From assembly GCF_049801075.1 (NCBI RefSeq), contig NZ_JBNAGG010000003.1, positions 1-64,000 on the forward strand: a stretch of DNA of 64,000 bases. The letters run 5' to 3'. Numbering within the stretch: position 1 is the first letter of the stretch; every line of letters starts with the position of its first letter. Source of the stretch: Maritalea sp049801075 (GTDB lineage: Bacteria > Pseudomonadota > Alphaproteobacteria > Rhizobiales > Devosiaceae). Below, one piece after another: positions 51,562-60,473 of this stretch. The notes under the pieces are model-generated. The model searched no databases. It was not told the origin of the DNA and saw only the letters and a list, made by a program, of their open reading frames with translations. Both the position numbers and the translations under genes were made by a program.

Positions 51562-52542
51562 TTATGGCGCCACAATAGGCTGCGCGGCCAATTGGCTGTC
51601 GCTGATTTCTGTATTGGCAAAGGTAGTGCCTTCCTCAAACCAGCTGCGCGGTGCTGGCGCCCCCCAAAGAGTTTGCCGCTGCGGATCTTTCAAATCCCAC
51701 TTGATCGGTTCAAGGTCCGGATCAACGGTCATATAGTCTGAACAATAGATCTCAATCCGGTGACCATCTGGGTCGCGAATATAGAGGAAAAACGCATTTG
51801 AAATGCCGTGACGGCCCGGGCCACGTTCAATGTTTTCGAGATAGCCAGTTGTCGACATCAGATCAAGTAGATCGATGATGGCCAGCGGGTTTGGCACCCA
51901 AAAGGCCGTATGGTGCAAACGTGGGCCACGGCCATTGGTGAAGGCCATGTCGTGCACGCCACCTTTGCGGTGCATCCACGCCGCCCAAAGTTTTTTGCTC
52001 TCTTCATCTTCGGTATATTCGGTCACGCGGAAGCCGAGATCATTATAAAAGGCCACGCTTTCATCCACATTGGTGGAGAAGCAGTTGAAGTGGTCAATGC
52101 GCAAGGGCCGCACGCCTTTATAAAGCTTATATTGCTGATGGATTGGGTCGAGCTGGTTCATGCGTGCATAGAATTCCAGCGGGATGCCATGCAAATCCTG
52201 AGTGCGCAATGTGCGGCCCTGATGTGGACGTTCGATCCATTCGCTGGGCAGGCCTTTTTCTTTGAAATAGATTTCAGCCTTGTCCAATTCCTGCTCATCA
52301 TAGACCTTGAAGCCCAGCACATTGGCTTCAGCTTTCTGGCCTTTGCGCAGAATGATACAGTGATGATTGCGTTCTTCCAAAGCACGCAAAAACACTGTTT
52401 CGCTATCTTCGTAAGAGATTTGCAACCCAAGCGTATCAGCATAAAAAGCTTTGCTGGCCGCCAAATCGGTCACCATAAATTCCACATGAGACAGGCGAAC
52501 AATGTTGAAGTCGGGATATAAATTACTCTTGGGTACAGGCAT
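51562..52542 (-). CDS. hpaD: 3,4-dihydroxyphenylacetate 2,3-dioxygenase
   Basis: This extradiol dioxygenase of about 326 aa opens the homoprotocatechuate ring. It has two VOC-fold domains; the metal ligands are His in IDHFNCFS, His in LHHTAFWV and Glu in HRIEIYCSDY. The start is ATG 52542, with GGAG about 10 nt upstream. Second extradiol fold copy is the catalytic one. No aromatic hydroxylase (HpaBC) is in the window. Confidence 0.93.
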   Translation of the reverse strand: MPVPKSNLYPDFNIVRLSHVEFMVTDLAASKAFYADTLGLQISYEDSETVFLRALEERNHHCIILRKGQKAEANVLGFKVYDEQELDKAEIYFKEKGLPSEWIERPHQGRTLRTQDLHGIPLEFYARMNQLDPIHQQYKLYKGVRPLRIDHFNCFSTNVDESVAFYNDLGFRVTEYTEDEESKKLWAAWMHRKGGVHDMAFTNGRGPRLHHTAFWVPNPLAIIDLLDLMSTTGYLENIERGPGRHGISNAFFLYIRDPDGHRIEIYCSDYMTVDPDLEPIKWDLKDPQRQTLWGAPAPRSWFEEGTTFANTEISDSQLAAQPIVAP

Positions 52543-52604
52543 TTTAACGGATCTCCTCAACGCGGCCTAAAACCGCAAACTCAATTCTTATTTGTGGGGC
52601 GGGC

Positions 52605-54119
52605 TTAGCCACCCAATTTTGGAATGGCATGTGCGGTGGTGGCAAAAGCGATGTTCTTTGTCTCCATGTAGAAATCAAAAGACCAATCGCCGCCATCGCG
52701 GCCGATGCCAGAACTTTTCACGCCGCCAAATGGCGATGGCAAATGGCGTACATTTTCTGAATTTACCCAGATCATGCCCGCTTCTAGCTGTTCGGTGAAG
52801 CGCAAGGCGCGGGTCACATCTGAAGTCCACACATAACCTGTGAGGCCATATTCGGTGTCGTTGGCGATGCTTAGCGCTTCTTCTTCGCTGTCAAATTTCA
52901 TGGCGCTCAAAACGGGGCCAAAAATCTCTTCCCGAGCGATGCGCATATCGTTGGTGACATTGGTGAACAAAGTCGGCTCCACATAGCAGCCGGTAAACCC
53001 TTCCGCTTTCTTGCCGCCAGCAGCAACAGTTGCGCCTTCCTTCGGGCCGATCTCAAGATATTCCAGCACTTTCTTTTCGTGCACTGGATGGATCAACGGG
53101 CCGACCACGGTTTGCGGGTCAAGCGGGTGCCCCACTTTGATGTTTTTGGCTTTTTCCGCCACCTTGGCAGTGAATTCATCATAGATGGATGATTGCACCA
53201 ACAAGCGTGATGAAGAGGTGCAACGCTCGCCGTTTAGTGAGTAGATCATGAACACGGCTGCATCTGCTGCGCGGTCCAGATCGGCATCATCAAAAACCAC
53301 CACCGGGTTTTTGCCGCCCAGCTCAAAGTGGAAGCGCTTTAATGTGTCGGCGCCCTGCTTCATGATCATGGAGCCGGTGCGGCTTTCGCCCACAAAGCCC
53401 ACCGCCTTGATGTCGGGATGCTCGGTGAGCGCCTTGCCGGCATCTTCGCCAAAGCCATTCACCAGGTTCCACACCCCTTTTGGCAGGCCTGCCTCTTCTG
53501 CGATCTCCACCAATAGGCGCGCGGTAAGCGGCGAAAATTCCGCAGGCTTGTGCACAATTGTACAGCCTGCCGCTAGCGCTGGGGCGATTTTCCAGGTCGA
53601 CAGCATAAACGGCGTATTCCATGGGGTGATGATCCCAACGGGGCCGATTGGCGAGCGTGCTGTAATGTTCAATTGATTGTTGGCGCGCAAGGCTTCGCCA
53701 TCGCGGGCCATTGGCGCACGATCTGCGAAAAAGCGGAAATTCTCTGCCCCGCGCAAAGCGGCTTTAGACATGAAGCGGATGGCTTGGCCCGTATCCATGC
53801 TTTCAACAAACGCAATTTCTTCGGCCCGCGCTTCAATCGCATTGGCAATGCGGTGCAACAGCTTCTTGCGTTCTTTGCCTGGCATCGCAGCCCATTCCGC
53901 AAAGCTTGCCTTTGCCGCTTTTGCAGCTTTGTCGATATCCGATGCGCCGCCGCGCGCAACCTTTGCAATCGGCTCTAGATCAACCGGCGAGATAATTTCG
54001 AACTGCTCGCCGCTATCTGCTGCAACTGATTGCCCTGCAATATGGTTCAACACACCCTCTTTGCGAAAGCGTTCTAAATAGGATTGTGCCTTTTCAATAT
54101 TGGTCTTCAGGTCGGTCAT
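52605..54119 (-). CDS. hpaE: 5-carboxymethyl-2-hydroxymuconate semialdehyde dehydrogenase
   Basis: This 504-aa aldehyde dehydrogenase oxidises the ring-cleavage semialdehyde. Catalytic Glu in FELGGKNPV, Cys in LNGERCTSSSR (about residue 302) and cofactor motif FVGESRTG are visible; PWNTPFMLSTWKIAPALA is diagnostic for HpaE. The start overlaps the hpaF stop by 4 bp (ATGA). Confidence 0.93.
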   Translation of the reverse strand: MTDLKTNIEKAQSYLERFRKEGVLNHIAGQSVAADSGEQFEIISPVDLEPIAKVARGGASDIDKAAKAAKASFAEWAAMPGKERKKLLHRIANAIEARAEEIAFVESMDTGQAIRFMSKAALRGAENFRFFADRAPMARDGEALRANNQLNITARSPIGPVGIITPWNTPFMLSTWKIAPALAAGCTIVHKPAEFSPLTARLLVEIAEEAGLPKGVWNLVNGFGEDAGKALTEHPDIKAVGFVGESRTGSMIMKQGADTLKRFHFELGGKNPVVVFDDADLDRAADAAVFMIYSLNGERCTSSSRLLVQSSIYDEFTAKVAEKAKNIKVGHPLDPQTVVGPLIHPVHEKKVLEYLEIGPKEGATVAAGGKKAEGFTGCYVEPTLFTNVTNDMRIAREEIFGPVLSAMKFDSEEEALSIANDTEYGLTGYVWTSDVTRALRFTEQLEAGMIWVNSENVRHLPSPFGGVKSSGIGRDGGDWSFDFYMETKNIAFATTAHAIPKLGG

Positions 54120-54514
54120 GCGTTAGATCCTGTTGCTCGAATGCGTTTATGGATGGTGTTGCGCTTCCAACTCAATTCGGCGTCAATTTCGCGAATTTCG
54201 AGTGAAAGAGCAAAATGTTCGGTTTCGAAAAGCGATGCCAATTCGGCCTCAGCGCGTGCGATCAGCGCTTCGCCCACCTGCTTTTTCTCTTCTTGGCTGC
54301 GGCCTTGACCAATGCGCAAATTGATATCGACAAATGCATTTTCCGCATGCAAATCCGCAATGGCATAATGATCTGCTCGGAAAGCGCGCACGCGCACGCC
54401 GCCTTTTTCAAACGGCCCTGCATTGATCATCACCTCATGCAGCGCATGGCAAAGTGCGTTCATATCAATCTTATCAGCCAGGTTGGCTGAGTATTCTATG
54501 CTCAAATGCGGCAT
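54116..54514 (-). CDS. hpaF: 5-carboxymethyl-2-hydroxymuconate delta-isomerase
   Basis: This protein of about 132 aa is a tautomerase-fold isomerase of the pathway. Its predicted start MPHLSIEYSANL (ATG 54514) gives Pro2, the catalytic N-terminal proline exposed after methionine removal. GGAGG lies 7 nt upstream. An ATG at 54571 would hide that proline and is rejected. First gene of the hpa operon, facing hpaR. Confidence 0.9.
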   Translation of the reverse strand: MPHLSIEYSANLADKIDMNALCHALHEVMINAGPFEKGGVRVRAFRADHYAIADLHAENAFVDINLRIGQGRSQEEKKQVGEALIARAEAELASLFETEHFALSLEIREIDAELSWKRNTIHKRIRATGSNA

Positions 54515-54536
54515 AGTTGCCTCCGTCCCAATATTG

Positions 54537-54550
54537 TTTAACGTGTTAAA
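54537..54550. promoter_or_regulatory. HpaR operator candidate
   Basis: TTTAAC-GT-GTTAAA is a perfect 14-bp palindrome between hpaF and hpaR. It lies 23 bp before the hpaF start, where a MarR-family repressor would block transcription. Confidence 0.6.
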
Positions 54551-54641
54551 TATATTTTTCTCTCTTGTCAAGCATCAAAGGAAAAGGCTTGCCCCAATTC
54601 AACAATCCCGCAATAAAGGGTGCCAAGTTTTTTGAAGCCGG

Positions 54642-55076
54642 ATGGAAAGAAATATGTTTCCACAAAGTACCCGCCGCTCACTGCCAATGGCCCTGTTGCG
54701 TGCTCGCGAATCTGTCATGTCTCATTTTCGGCCAATGCTGGCTGCGCACAATGTGACCGAGCAACAATGGCGGGTGCTCCGTGTTGTTGATGAAGAAGGC
54801 CCGTTGGATGCCACCGAAGTGGCGAACCGTGCTTCTGTGTTGGCGCCGAGCCTTACGCGCATCATCAAAACGCTTGAAGATCGCGGTTTTATTCTGCGCC
54901 GCCGGGCCGATGATGATGGCCGCCGCGCCGTGCTTTCTGTCACCGAAAGCGGCAAAGCTTTTATTGAAGCCATCTCGCCAGAACAGCGCCGCATCTATCA
55001 GTCGCTAGAAGAAAAATATGGCGTTGAGCGCATTGAAAAACTTCTCGATCTGCTCGAAGAATTTGTTGAAGAATAG
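54642..55076 (+). CDS. hpaR: HpaR, MarR-family regulator of homoprotocatechuate degradation
   Basis: This 144-aa MarR-family repressor closely matches the HpaR pattern: LPMALLRARESVMSHFRPML, then NVTEQQWRVLRVV and a winged helix (ASVLAPSLTRIIKTLEDRGF). It is divergent from the hpa operon, so it probably represses it until homoprotocatechuate or a derivative binds. Start at ATG 54642; ATG 54654, with GGAAAG before it, is equally possible. Confidence 0.9.
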   Translation: MERNMFPQSTRRSLPMALLRARESVMSHFRPMLAAHNVTEQQWRVLRVVDEEGPLDATEVANRASVLAPSLTRIIKTLEDRGFILRRRADDDGRRAVLSVTESGKAFIEAISPEQRRIYQSLEEKYGVERIEKLLDLLEEFVEE

Positions 55077-55100
55077 GGCTTTTAGCACATGCCAATCTGA

Positions 55101-55535
55101 TCAGTCGGCCAGATTATTGGTGGTAAAATGGTCGTTCATTTCCAACGTCACCACCACTTGTCCTGCGCGTGCACATCGCACCTGATAGGTCACATAGGCA
55201 GCATCTTTGTGCATCCGCACTTGCGCGATTTCGGCCATATAGAATAGTGGCTCTCCAAGTTTGACAGGGGCTTTAAAACGCACCTTGTCGTATCCAACGC
55301 TCATGCCAATTATGGTGTCAGATAATTTCAAATGCTGCTGTACAAACTGGGGTACGAGGCTCACCAGCAAGTTGCCAGGAATGATCGCTTCATCGCCCTG
55401 ATGAATCGCATTTGCATCGCCCGAGGCCTGCAAGAAGGCCGCCAGCTGAGCTGGCGTCACCGCTCTCGGTGAGGCATCCTCAAATGTTGTGCCCATATAT
55501 TCTGGCCAATCGATGATCTGTATTATCTCGATCAT
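55101..55535 (-). CDS. MaoC/hot-dog-fold protein in the biotin-transport operon
   Basis: This 144-aa protein has a hot-dog-like fold related to MaoC dehydratases (ASGDANAIHQGDEAIIPGNLL, where Asp and His sit in the catalytic hydratase positions, then KVRFKAPVKLGEPLF). MaoC enzymes hydrate enoyl-CoA or act as thioesterases. Its start overlaps the thiolase stop by 4 bp (ATGA), which puts it in the same operon as bioYMN. Last gene of that operon, converging on hpaR. Confidence 0.72.
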   Translation of the reverse strand: MIEIIQIIDWPEYMGTTFEDASPRAVTPAQLAAFLQASGDANAIHQGDEAIIPGNLLVSLVPQFVQQHLKLSDTIIGMSVGYDKVRFKAPVKLGEPLFYMAEIAQVRMHKDAAYVTYQVRCARAGQVVVTLEMNDHFTTNNLAD

Positions 55536-56668
55536 TTTTGCATCACCATGGCTGATCCTATTCCACCCGCGCCAGCGATGGCCGCCAAACCATAAGCCCC
55601 AGCTTCAAGCCCCCGCAATTCATAAAATAGACGCACCAAATTGATCGCACCGGATGCCCCGATGGGATGGCCCCGCGCCAAGGCCCCTCCGCCTAAATTG
55701 GTGCGGTCGAGCGGCAAATCTGTTTCCTTAAGACAGGCCATGGCCTGCACGGCAAAAGCTTCCATCATTTCGATCACTGAGATATCTGCTGCGCTAAGCC
55801 CAAGCTGTTGCAAAACATCTTGAATGGCAGGTATAGGCACCAATGCAGGCATGGCCGGATCGCTGCCCCTGCTGATACCGCCACATAGTTTTACTGCGCG
55901 ATCTTGCCATTGTGGATGCGCCTTCAGCATGGCTTCAGACACCAAAAGGCAAAGCCCCGCCCCATCCGCTTCCACAGCGGTGGTGGCCGCGGTGAGGCCT
56001 GTTTCTTTGTCGCCGGTCAGCACGGGCAGTTTGGCGCACAGTCTGGCGCTGAGCTGGCGGGTGAATTGATCTTGGTCGATGTCTGCGATGGGCACAATTT
56101 CATCGTGCAGTCTAGCCGACGCATCTATCGCCTTTTGATGGCTGAGGATGGCAAAGTCTTCCTGCGCAGCGCGGCTGGCCCTGCGCGTAGCCGCCAATTG
56201 CGCCGCTGCGTCGAGCATATCCGGATCTTGCGTCGGGTCTGGGGCAAAGGGTGGGCGCTGATATTCTTGGTCGGGCGCACCGTTCAATCCGCGGGCGATG
56301 CGTCGCGGTGCGGTGCTATAGCTTTCCACGCCCCCCGCCAGCACCGTTTGCGCCGCCCCGGCCCCGATCATATGCATCCCCATTTGCACCGCATCCATGC
56401 CGCCGCAGCATTGGCTGTCTAGCGTGATCGCGGGTACGCTTTGGGGCAGGCCCGCCGCCAGCCCGACCATGCGGGCCACATTGCCGCCGCCCGAGAGGCC
56501 ATTGCCCAACACGACATGGTCGATCTGGGCCGTGTCCAGCGCGGATTCCTGCAACAGCGCCTGCACGATTGGGGTGGCCAGCTCATGGGGGCGCAAATTG
56601 GCGAACGCGCCGCCGCGCGGTACTACCGCGCTGCGCTTTGCCGCCACCATATAGACCCCGTTGCTCAT
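55532..56668 (-). CDS. degenerate thiolase in the biotin-transport operon
   Basis: This protein of about 378 aa has the thiolase fold. The nucleophile Cys lies in LDSQCCGGMDA (about 85) and the His in GGALARGHPIGASG, but the second catalytic Cys of the usual C(I/V)GGG motif is replaced (AAIAGAGGIGSAM) and NEAFA reads MEAFA. It may be a condensing enzyme of altered chemistry rather than a true acetyltransferase. ATG 56668 overlaps the ligase stop (ATGA), preferred to ATG 56749. Confidence 0.78.
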   Translation of the reverse strand: MSNGVYMVAAKRSAVVPRGGAFANLRPHELATPIVQALLQESALDTAQIDHVVLGNGLSGGGNVARMVGLAAGLPQSVPAITLDSQCCGGMDAVQMGMHMIGAGAAQTVLAGGVESYSTAPRRIARGLNGAPDQEYQRPPFAPDPTQDPDMLDAAAQLAATRRASRAAQEDFAILSHQKAIDASARLHDEIVPIADIDQDQFTRQLSARLCAKLPVLTGDKETGLTAATTAVEADGAGLCLLVSEAMLKAHPQWQDRAVKLCGGISRGSDPAMPALVPIPAIQDVLQQLGLSAADISVIEMMEAFAVQAMACLKETDLPLDRTNLGGGALARGHPIGASGAINLVRLFYELRGLEAGAYGLAAIAGAGGIGSAMVMQK

Positions 56669-58056
56669 GTCAGCTCCTGCAATTGGTTTGCCTGCCATTG
56701 GGCATTTAACTTTTGCAGATCGGTTTTGCCCGAACTGGTGTATGGCCAATCGCCTGCGGCAAACAGATATTGCGGCATTAAATAGGGGGTGAGATGCGGG
56801 CGCAAGTCACTCAAAATCTGGGCGCGCGACTGCGTGGTTTCTAGCTGTAGCGCCGCAACGATCTGGTGGCCACGCTTGGGGTCGGACTTACCCCACACGG
56901 CGGCATGGGCAACGTACGGTAATTTCTGCAAGGCCGCTTCAATTTCCTCCGGCGCCACATTGCGGCCACTGACGGTGAACATGCGGTCCGCCCGCCCCAC
57001 CAGATGCAAGTTCCCCTGCGCATCTACAAAGCCTGTATCGCCAACGCTGATCCGGTTCGGCATATCGCGCTGCCCCGCTTCGGTGAGGTAAGTTTTAAAC
57101 GCCAGTGGACTTTGCACAAAAACCTGCCCGGTTTCGCCCGGCGGCACAGGCTGCCCCTCTTCATTCAAAATTTCGATTTGCACCGGAGAAAGCGGCTTGC
57201 CCACAAGGCTTGCCGCATCGTCTTGCTGCACGGGCCGCGCCGCGACATAGCTCAGCTCGGACGTGCCGTAAAACTCGATTAGGTCAGCCTTGGGAAAACG
57301 ACCTTTCACCTTAGCCGCGAGGTGTGGGGCCAATTTCGAACCCGTGCAGAGCACTTTGCTCAAATTGGGATAGGTGCCTTTGGCGGCGTTCACCAGCGCA
57401 TCCAATTGCGTCGGCACGGCAAACAGCATCGCTTGTTCATGCTGTTCAATCTGCCGCAATAAAGCGCCGGGGTGGAAGTTGGGTAGCAGCGCAATTTTCG
57501 CCCCCGCCACCAGGCCGCGAATGGCCGCATAGGTGAACAGCGAATGGGCAAAACTGCCGGCCACCAGAATGGTTGATTGCGCGGTGACTTCAGAGAAGGG
57601 TTGGTCTGCTTCAAAGCTGGCCAGCCAAGAGCTTTCGTGCCGCAAACAGCCTTTGGGTAGTCCGGTGGAGCCGGAGGTAAAGCAGGTATAGTGCGCATCA
57701 CCTTCCGGCGCGTCGCCGCCCCGCAAACTGGTCCAAGCGACTTGATCAATCAGCAGGTCTGGCCGCACAAAGTTCAAGATGCGTTGCTGCGTTTCAGCGG
57801 GCCAATTGGGATCAAAATAGATCGTGTTTCGCGCCACATTCAGCGCCGCAATAAACAGCACCAGCGCTTCCACCGAGGTGGGCAGGGCCAGCGCAACTTG
57901 ATCAGGCGATCCCTTATCGCGCAGCCGCGCTTCCGCCGCTTCGATCTGTGCCAGCAACGCGCCCGCAGTCAGCACTTCTTGTCCGGCAAATAGGGCTAGC
58001 CGATCCGGATCGCTACTCAGATGATGTTTGATCCGCGCGACAATTTCCGAGCTCAT
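56665..58056 (-). CDS. acyl-CoA synthetase / AMP-dependent ligase
   Basis: This 463-aa ANL-superfamily enzyme activates a carboxylic acid as acyl-adenylate, probably then CoA thioester. Phosphate loop FTSGSTGLPKG, IEFYGTSELSYVA, VGDTGFVDAQGNLHLVGR and the C-terminal GKTDLQKL Lys are clear. It is short compared with typical 520-aa fatty acyl-CoA ligases. It overlaps the DUF1284 gene stop by 4 bp, and the thiolase gene at the other end. The acid substrate is unknown; a pimelate-like or branched acid is a guess based on its biotin neighbours. Confidence 0.85.
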   Translation of the reverse strand: MSSEIVARIKHHLSSDPDRLALFAGQEVLTAGALLAQIEAAEARLRDKGSPDQVALALPTSVEALVLFIAALNVARNTIYFDPNWPAETQQRILNFVRPDLLIDQVAWTSLRGGDAPEGDAHYTCFTSGSTGLPKGCLRHESSWLASFEADQPFSEVTAQSTILVAGSFAHSLFTYAAIRGLVAGAKIALLPNFHPGALLRQIEQHEQAMLFAVPTQLDALVNAAKGTYPNLSKVLCTGSKLAPHLAAKVKGRFPKADLIEFYGTSELSYVAARPVQQDDAASLVGKPLSPVQIEILNEEGQPVPPGETGQVFVQSPLAFKTYLTEAGQRDMPNRISVGDTGFVDAQGNLHLVGRADRMFTVSGRNVAPEEIEAALQKLPYVAHAAVWGKSDPKRGHQIVAALQLETTQSRAQILSDLRPHLTPYLMPQYLFAAGDWPYTSSGKTDLQKLNAQWQANQLQELT

Positions 58057-58478
58057 TTATCTGCCAGCAAAAGTGTGTTTTGAAACCCTTCAGAGGCGAT
58101 CTGATCGCAGAAGCCGCGCCATTGGCAATCAAAGCAGCCACCGCGAATTTGATTGTCGCGGAAGGCGGCGCGCATCTTATCGGTAAACAGCTCTGCTGGG
58201 GCGATTTCATCGCCCACATTCAGCTCGCGCCCGAGCAGCGCTGAAATGTCCGCCAGCGCCAATTGATCGCGTTGATCAATGCGCGGCTCATAACAATGGC
58301 TGCCGTCGCAGTCTTTCACGCTTCGGCAAATCTCGTCGGGTCGATCCACAATCTGCATCATTTCATTGGCGCGCATGCGCTTTGTGATCGCTTTAAAGTC
58401 GCGTTCAAATTGGCGGCTATAGCCGCGTCCGGCAAAGGTCAGCGCACACAGCAGATGATGGCCGCGAATCTTAATCAT
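58053..58478 (-). CDS. DUF1284 Cys-rich protein
   Basis: This protein of about 141 aa begins MIKIRGHHLLCALTFAGRGY, the DUF1284 signature, and contains several Cys (DEICRSVKDCDGSHCYEP; GGCFDCQWRGFCDQIA) that could hold an iron-sulfur cluster or metal. No function is established. Start ATG 58478 overlaps the bioN stop by 8 bp; an upstream in-frame codon (58544) adds an atypical tail. Confidence 0.75.
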   Translation of the reverse strand: MIKIRGHHLLCALTFAGRGYSRQFERDFKAITKRMRANEMMQIVDRPDEICRSVKDCDGSHCYEPRIDQRDQLALADISALLGRELNVGDEIAPAELFTDKMRAAFRDNQIRGGCFDCQWRGFCDQIASEGFQNTLLLADK

Positions 58479-59097
58479 GGCGCGGTTCTTTCTCGCCCAA
58501 AGGCGCCCCGGCAGACCGGGCATCAACGGCCTGAGCAATATCATCTGCAGATTTCAGCGTCCGGATCATGGTGGGCGTGATCAACGCCCGCCAATTGCGG
58601 CCCAACCCACGCGCCTTTTGCGCCTCGCGCACTTCCTGATAGGTTTCGCGCACCATGGGGATAAACCGCAAGGATAGTGAAAAGGCGAGGCCCACCTTTT
58701 CCGCAACTTCCGCGCCAAATAATTTGCCGACACTACGCTCAATGCCTTCAATCATCTCGCTGGTTTTGCTGGTCAGGGTCAGCAAAGTCGCCGCCACGAT
58801 CATGATCGCAAAGCGCAACACCACATAAAGGCCGAACTGCCAATCATTGAGCCAAAGCTGCACCAAAAAGATCAGTATTAGCACCCAAAGTGCCGGCCGC
58901 ATCGCCTGCCACGCCAGCGACAGCGGCAATTTCGCTAGCAGATAACTCGCCAGCACCAACGCAATCGCCGCGCCCAGAAACCACCAGTTTTGCACCAGAA
59001 ACAGCGCCGTACAAAACACAAACAGCAGTACAATCTTCCACCCCGACGGGGTGCGGTGCACGATGCTGTTGCCGGGCTTATAAAGGCTGATCAGCAT
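58471..59097 (-). CDS. bioN: BioN, biotin ECF transporter transmembrane T-component
   Basis: This 208-aa CbiQ/EcfT-type membrane protein couples ATPase BioM to the biotin binder BioY. Several hydrophobic helices precede the cytoplasmic coupling helices with the typical Ala-Arg-Gly motif (QKARGLG). Its ATG overlaps the bioM stop by 7 bp. The order bioY-bioM-bioN is a full biotin transporter. Confidence 0.88.
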   Translation of the reverse strand: MLISLYKPGNSIVHRTPSGWKIVLLFVFCTALFLVQNWWFLGAAIALVLASYLLAKLPLSLAWQAMRPALWVLILIFLVQLWLNDWQFGLYVVLRFAIMIVAATLLTLTSKTSEMIEGIERSVGKLFGAEVAEKVGLAFSLSLRFIPMVRETYQEVREAQKARGLGRNWRALITPTMIRTLKSADDIAQAVDARSAGAPLGEKEPRHD

Positions 59098-59753
59098 GAG
59101 AGGTCGCGATAGGTTTGGATGATCTCAGTTGGCGCGCCATCCGCATGCAATTTGCCCTCATGGATCAACAACAGCCGATCCATTTGGGTCATCAAATCCA
59201 GATCGTGGCTGACGATAATCAATTGCTGCTCCAACTTGTCCAACATGGAAATCAGCATGGCGCGATTGCGCAAATCTAGCAAGGTGGTGGGTTCATCGAG
59301 AATGATATGTTCGGGCTGCATGATCAACACCCCGATCAGCGCGATCAGCTGTTTCTCGCCGCCGCTCAGCTCGTGGGTGAGGCGTTCGCGCAGATGGGTG
59401 AGATTGAATTTTTCAAGCAGCGCATCGCTGCGCGCTTTGATCTCTGCTTTGCTGAGGCCGGACTTTTTCAGGCCAAAGGCAATGTCCTCCTCAACCAGCG
59501 GCATCACCAATTGATTGTCCGGGTTTTGAAACACAAAGCCGACGCGGGCGCGGTGTTCCGCAATGTCTGCATCGCCCACGCGCACTTGGCCACTGGTACA
59601 TGGCTCCAGCCCATTAAGCATTTTGACAAAGCTTGATTTGCCGGAGCCGTTGTGCCCGATAATGCCAATGCGGCCTTCGGTCAGTTTGGCCGAAAGGTCG
59701 GACAGGATGGTCCGTCCGTTTTTCACCAAACTGGCCGAGACAATTTCAATCAT
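59091..59753 (-). CDS. bioM: BioM, biotin ECF transporter ATPase
   Basis: This 220-aa ABC ATPase has Walker A GHNGSGKSSFVK, Q-loop FQNPDNQLVMP, signature ELSGGEKQLIALIG, Walker B HIILDEPTT and an H-loop (IVSHDLDLM). The Q-loop FQNPDNQL pattern is typical of ECF ATPases. Start ATG 59753, 13 bp after the bioY stop; ATG 59807 overlaps bioY and is rejected. Confidence 0.9.
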   Translation of the reverse strand: MIEIVSASLVKNGRTILSDLSAKLTEGRIGIIGHNGSGKSSFVKMLNGLEPCTSGQVRVGDADIAEHRARVGFVFQNPDNQLVMPLVEEDIAFGLKKSGLSKAEIKARSDALLEKFNLTHLRERLTHELSGGEKQLIALIGVLIMQPEHIILDEPTTLLDLRNRAMLISMLDKLEQQLIIVSHDLDLMTQMDRLLLIHEGKLHADGAPTEIIQTYRDLSC

Positions 59754-59766
59754 GGGCGCAATGCCC

Positions 59767-60309
59767 CTATTTCTTGATGATCGGGTAGGATTTTGAAACG
59801 GACACAATCACCAATGCAGCGATCACGGCTTTCACCAGATCACCGGGGATAAAGCCCATGGAGCCGGTAAAGGCTTGGCCAAGTGAAATGCCTGCGACCA
59901 CAGAAATCCACGGAATGCCAATGGCATAAAGCAACACAATGCCGCCCACCACGCTGGCGATAAAGGCATTGATATAGTTGAGATTATTCCAGAAGCGCTC
60001 GACCAGCAGGCCGACCACAAAGGCGGCCACGATCCAACCGAGCAAGAAGCCGCCGCTTGCGCCGAAAAACACGCCGACGCCACCACGGCCACCCGAAAGA
60101 AGCGGCAAGCCAACGGCGACCAGCGCCAAGAAAAGGACCATCGAAAGTGCGCCACGCTTCGCGCCAAGCACGCCACCAGCGAGCATTACGCCCAAAGATT
60201 GCGCGGTGATGGGCACGGCGATAACCGGCAACGTGATTGGGGGAAACACCCCGAGAACAGCCATAATGGCGGCGAAAAGTGCGATCAAAACGATGTCACG
60301 GGTGGTCAT
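59767..60309 (-). CDS. bioY: BioY, biotin-binding S-component
   Basis: This 180-aa membrane protein has about six helices and BioY features: ITAQSLGVMLAGGVLGAKRG, GGRGGVGVFFGASGGFL and the C-terminal IPGDLVKAVIAALV. It captures biotin for the BioMN module. First gene of the seven-gene operon. No palindrome matching the alphaproteobacterial BioR site was found upstream. Confidence 0.92.
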   Translation of the reverse strand: MTTRDIVLIALFAAIMAVLGVFPPITLPVIAVPITAQSLGVMLAGGVLGAKRGALSMVLFLALVAVGLPLLSGGRGGVGVFFGASGGFLLGWIVAAFVVGLLVERFWNNLNYINAFIASVVGGIVLLYAIGIPWISVVAGISLGQAFTGSMGFIPGDLVKAVIAALVIVSVSKSYPIIKK

Positions 60310-60473
60310 GCTTTCTTCCCCTCAAGCAAGTTAGTCGGCAAGGGTGTTAACGCATTTAACTTGGCGTGACAATTTCATTTGGCAATTCTTATTTGACCAA
60401 ATGGAAAGTCAAAAGTGTGGACTATGCCTTTTCACTTCACAAGATACTTCAGGTTAACTCACTGAACAAACAT

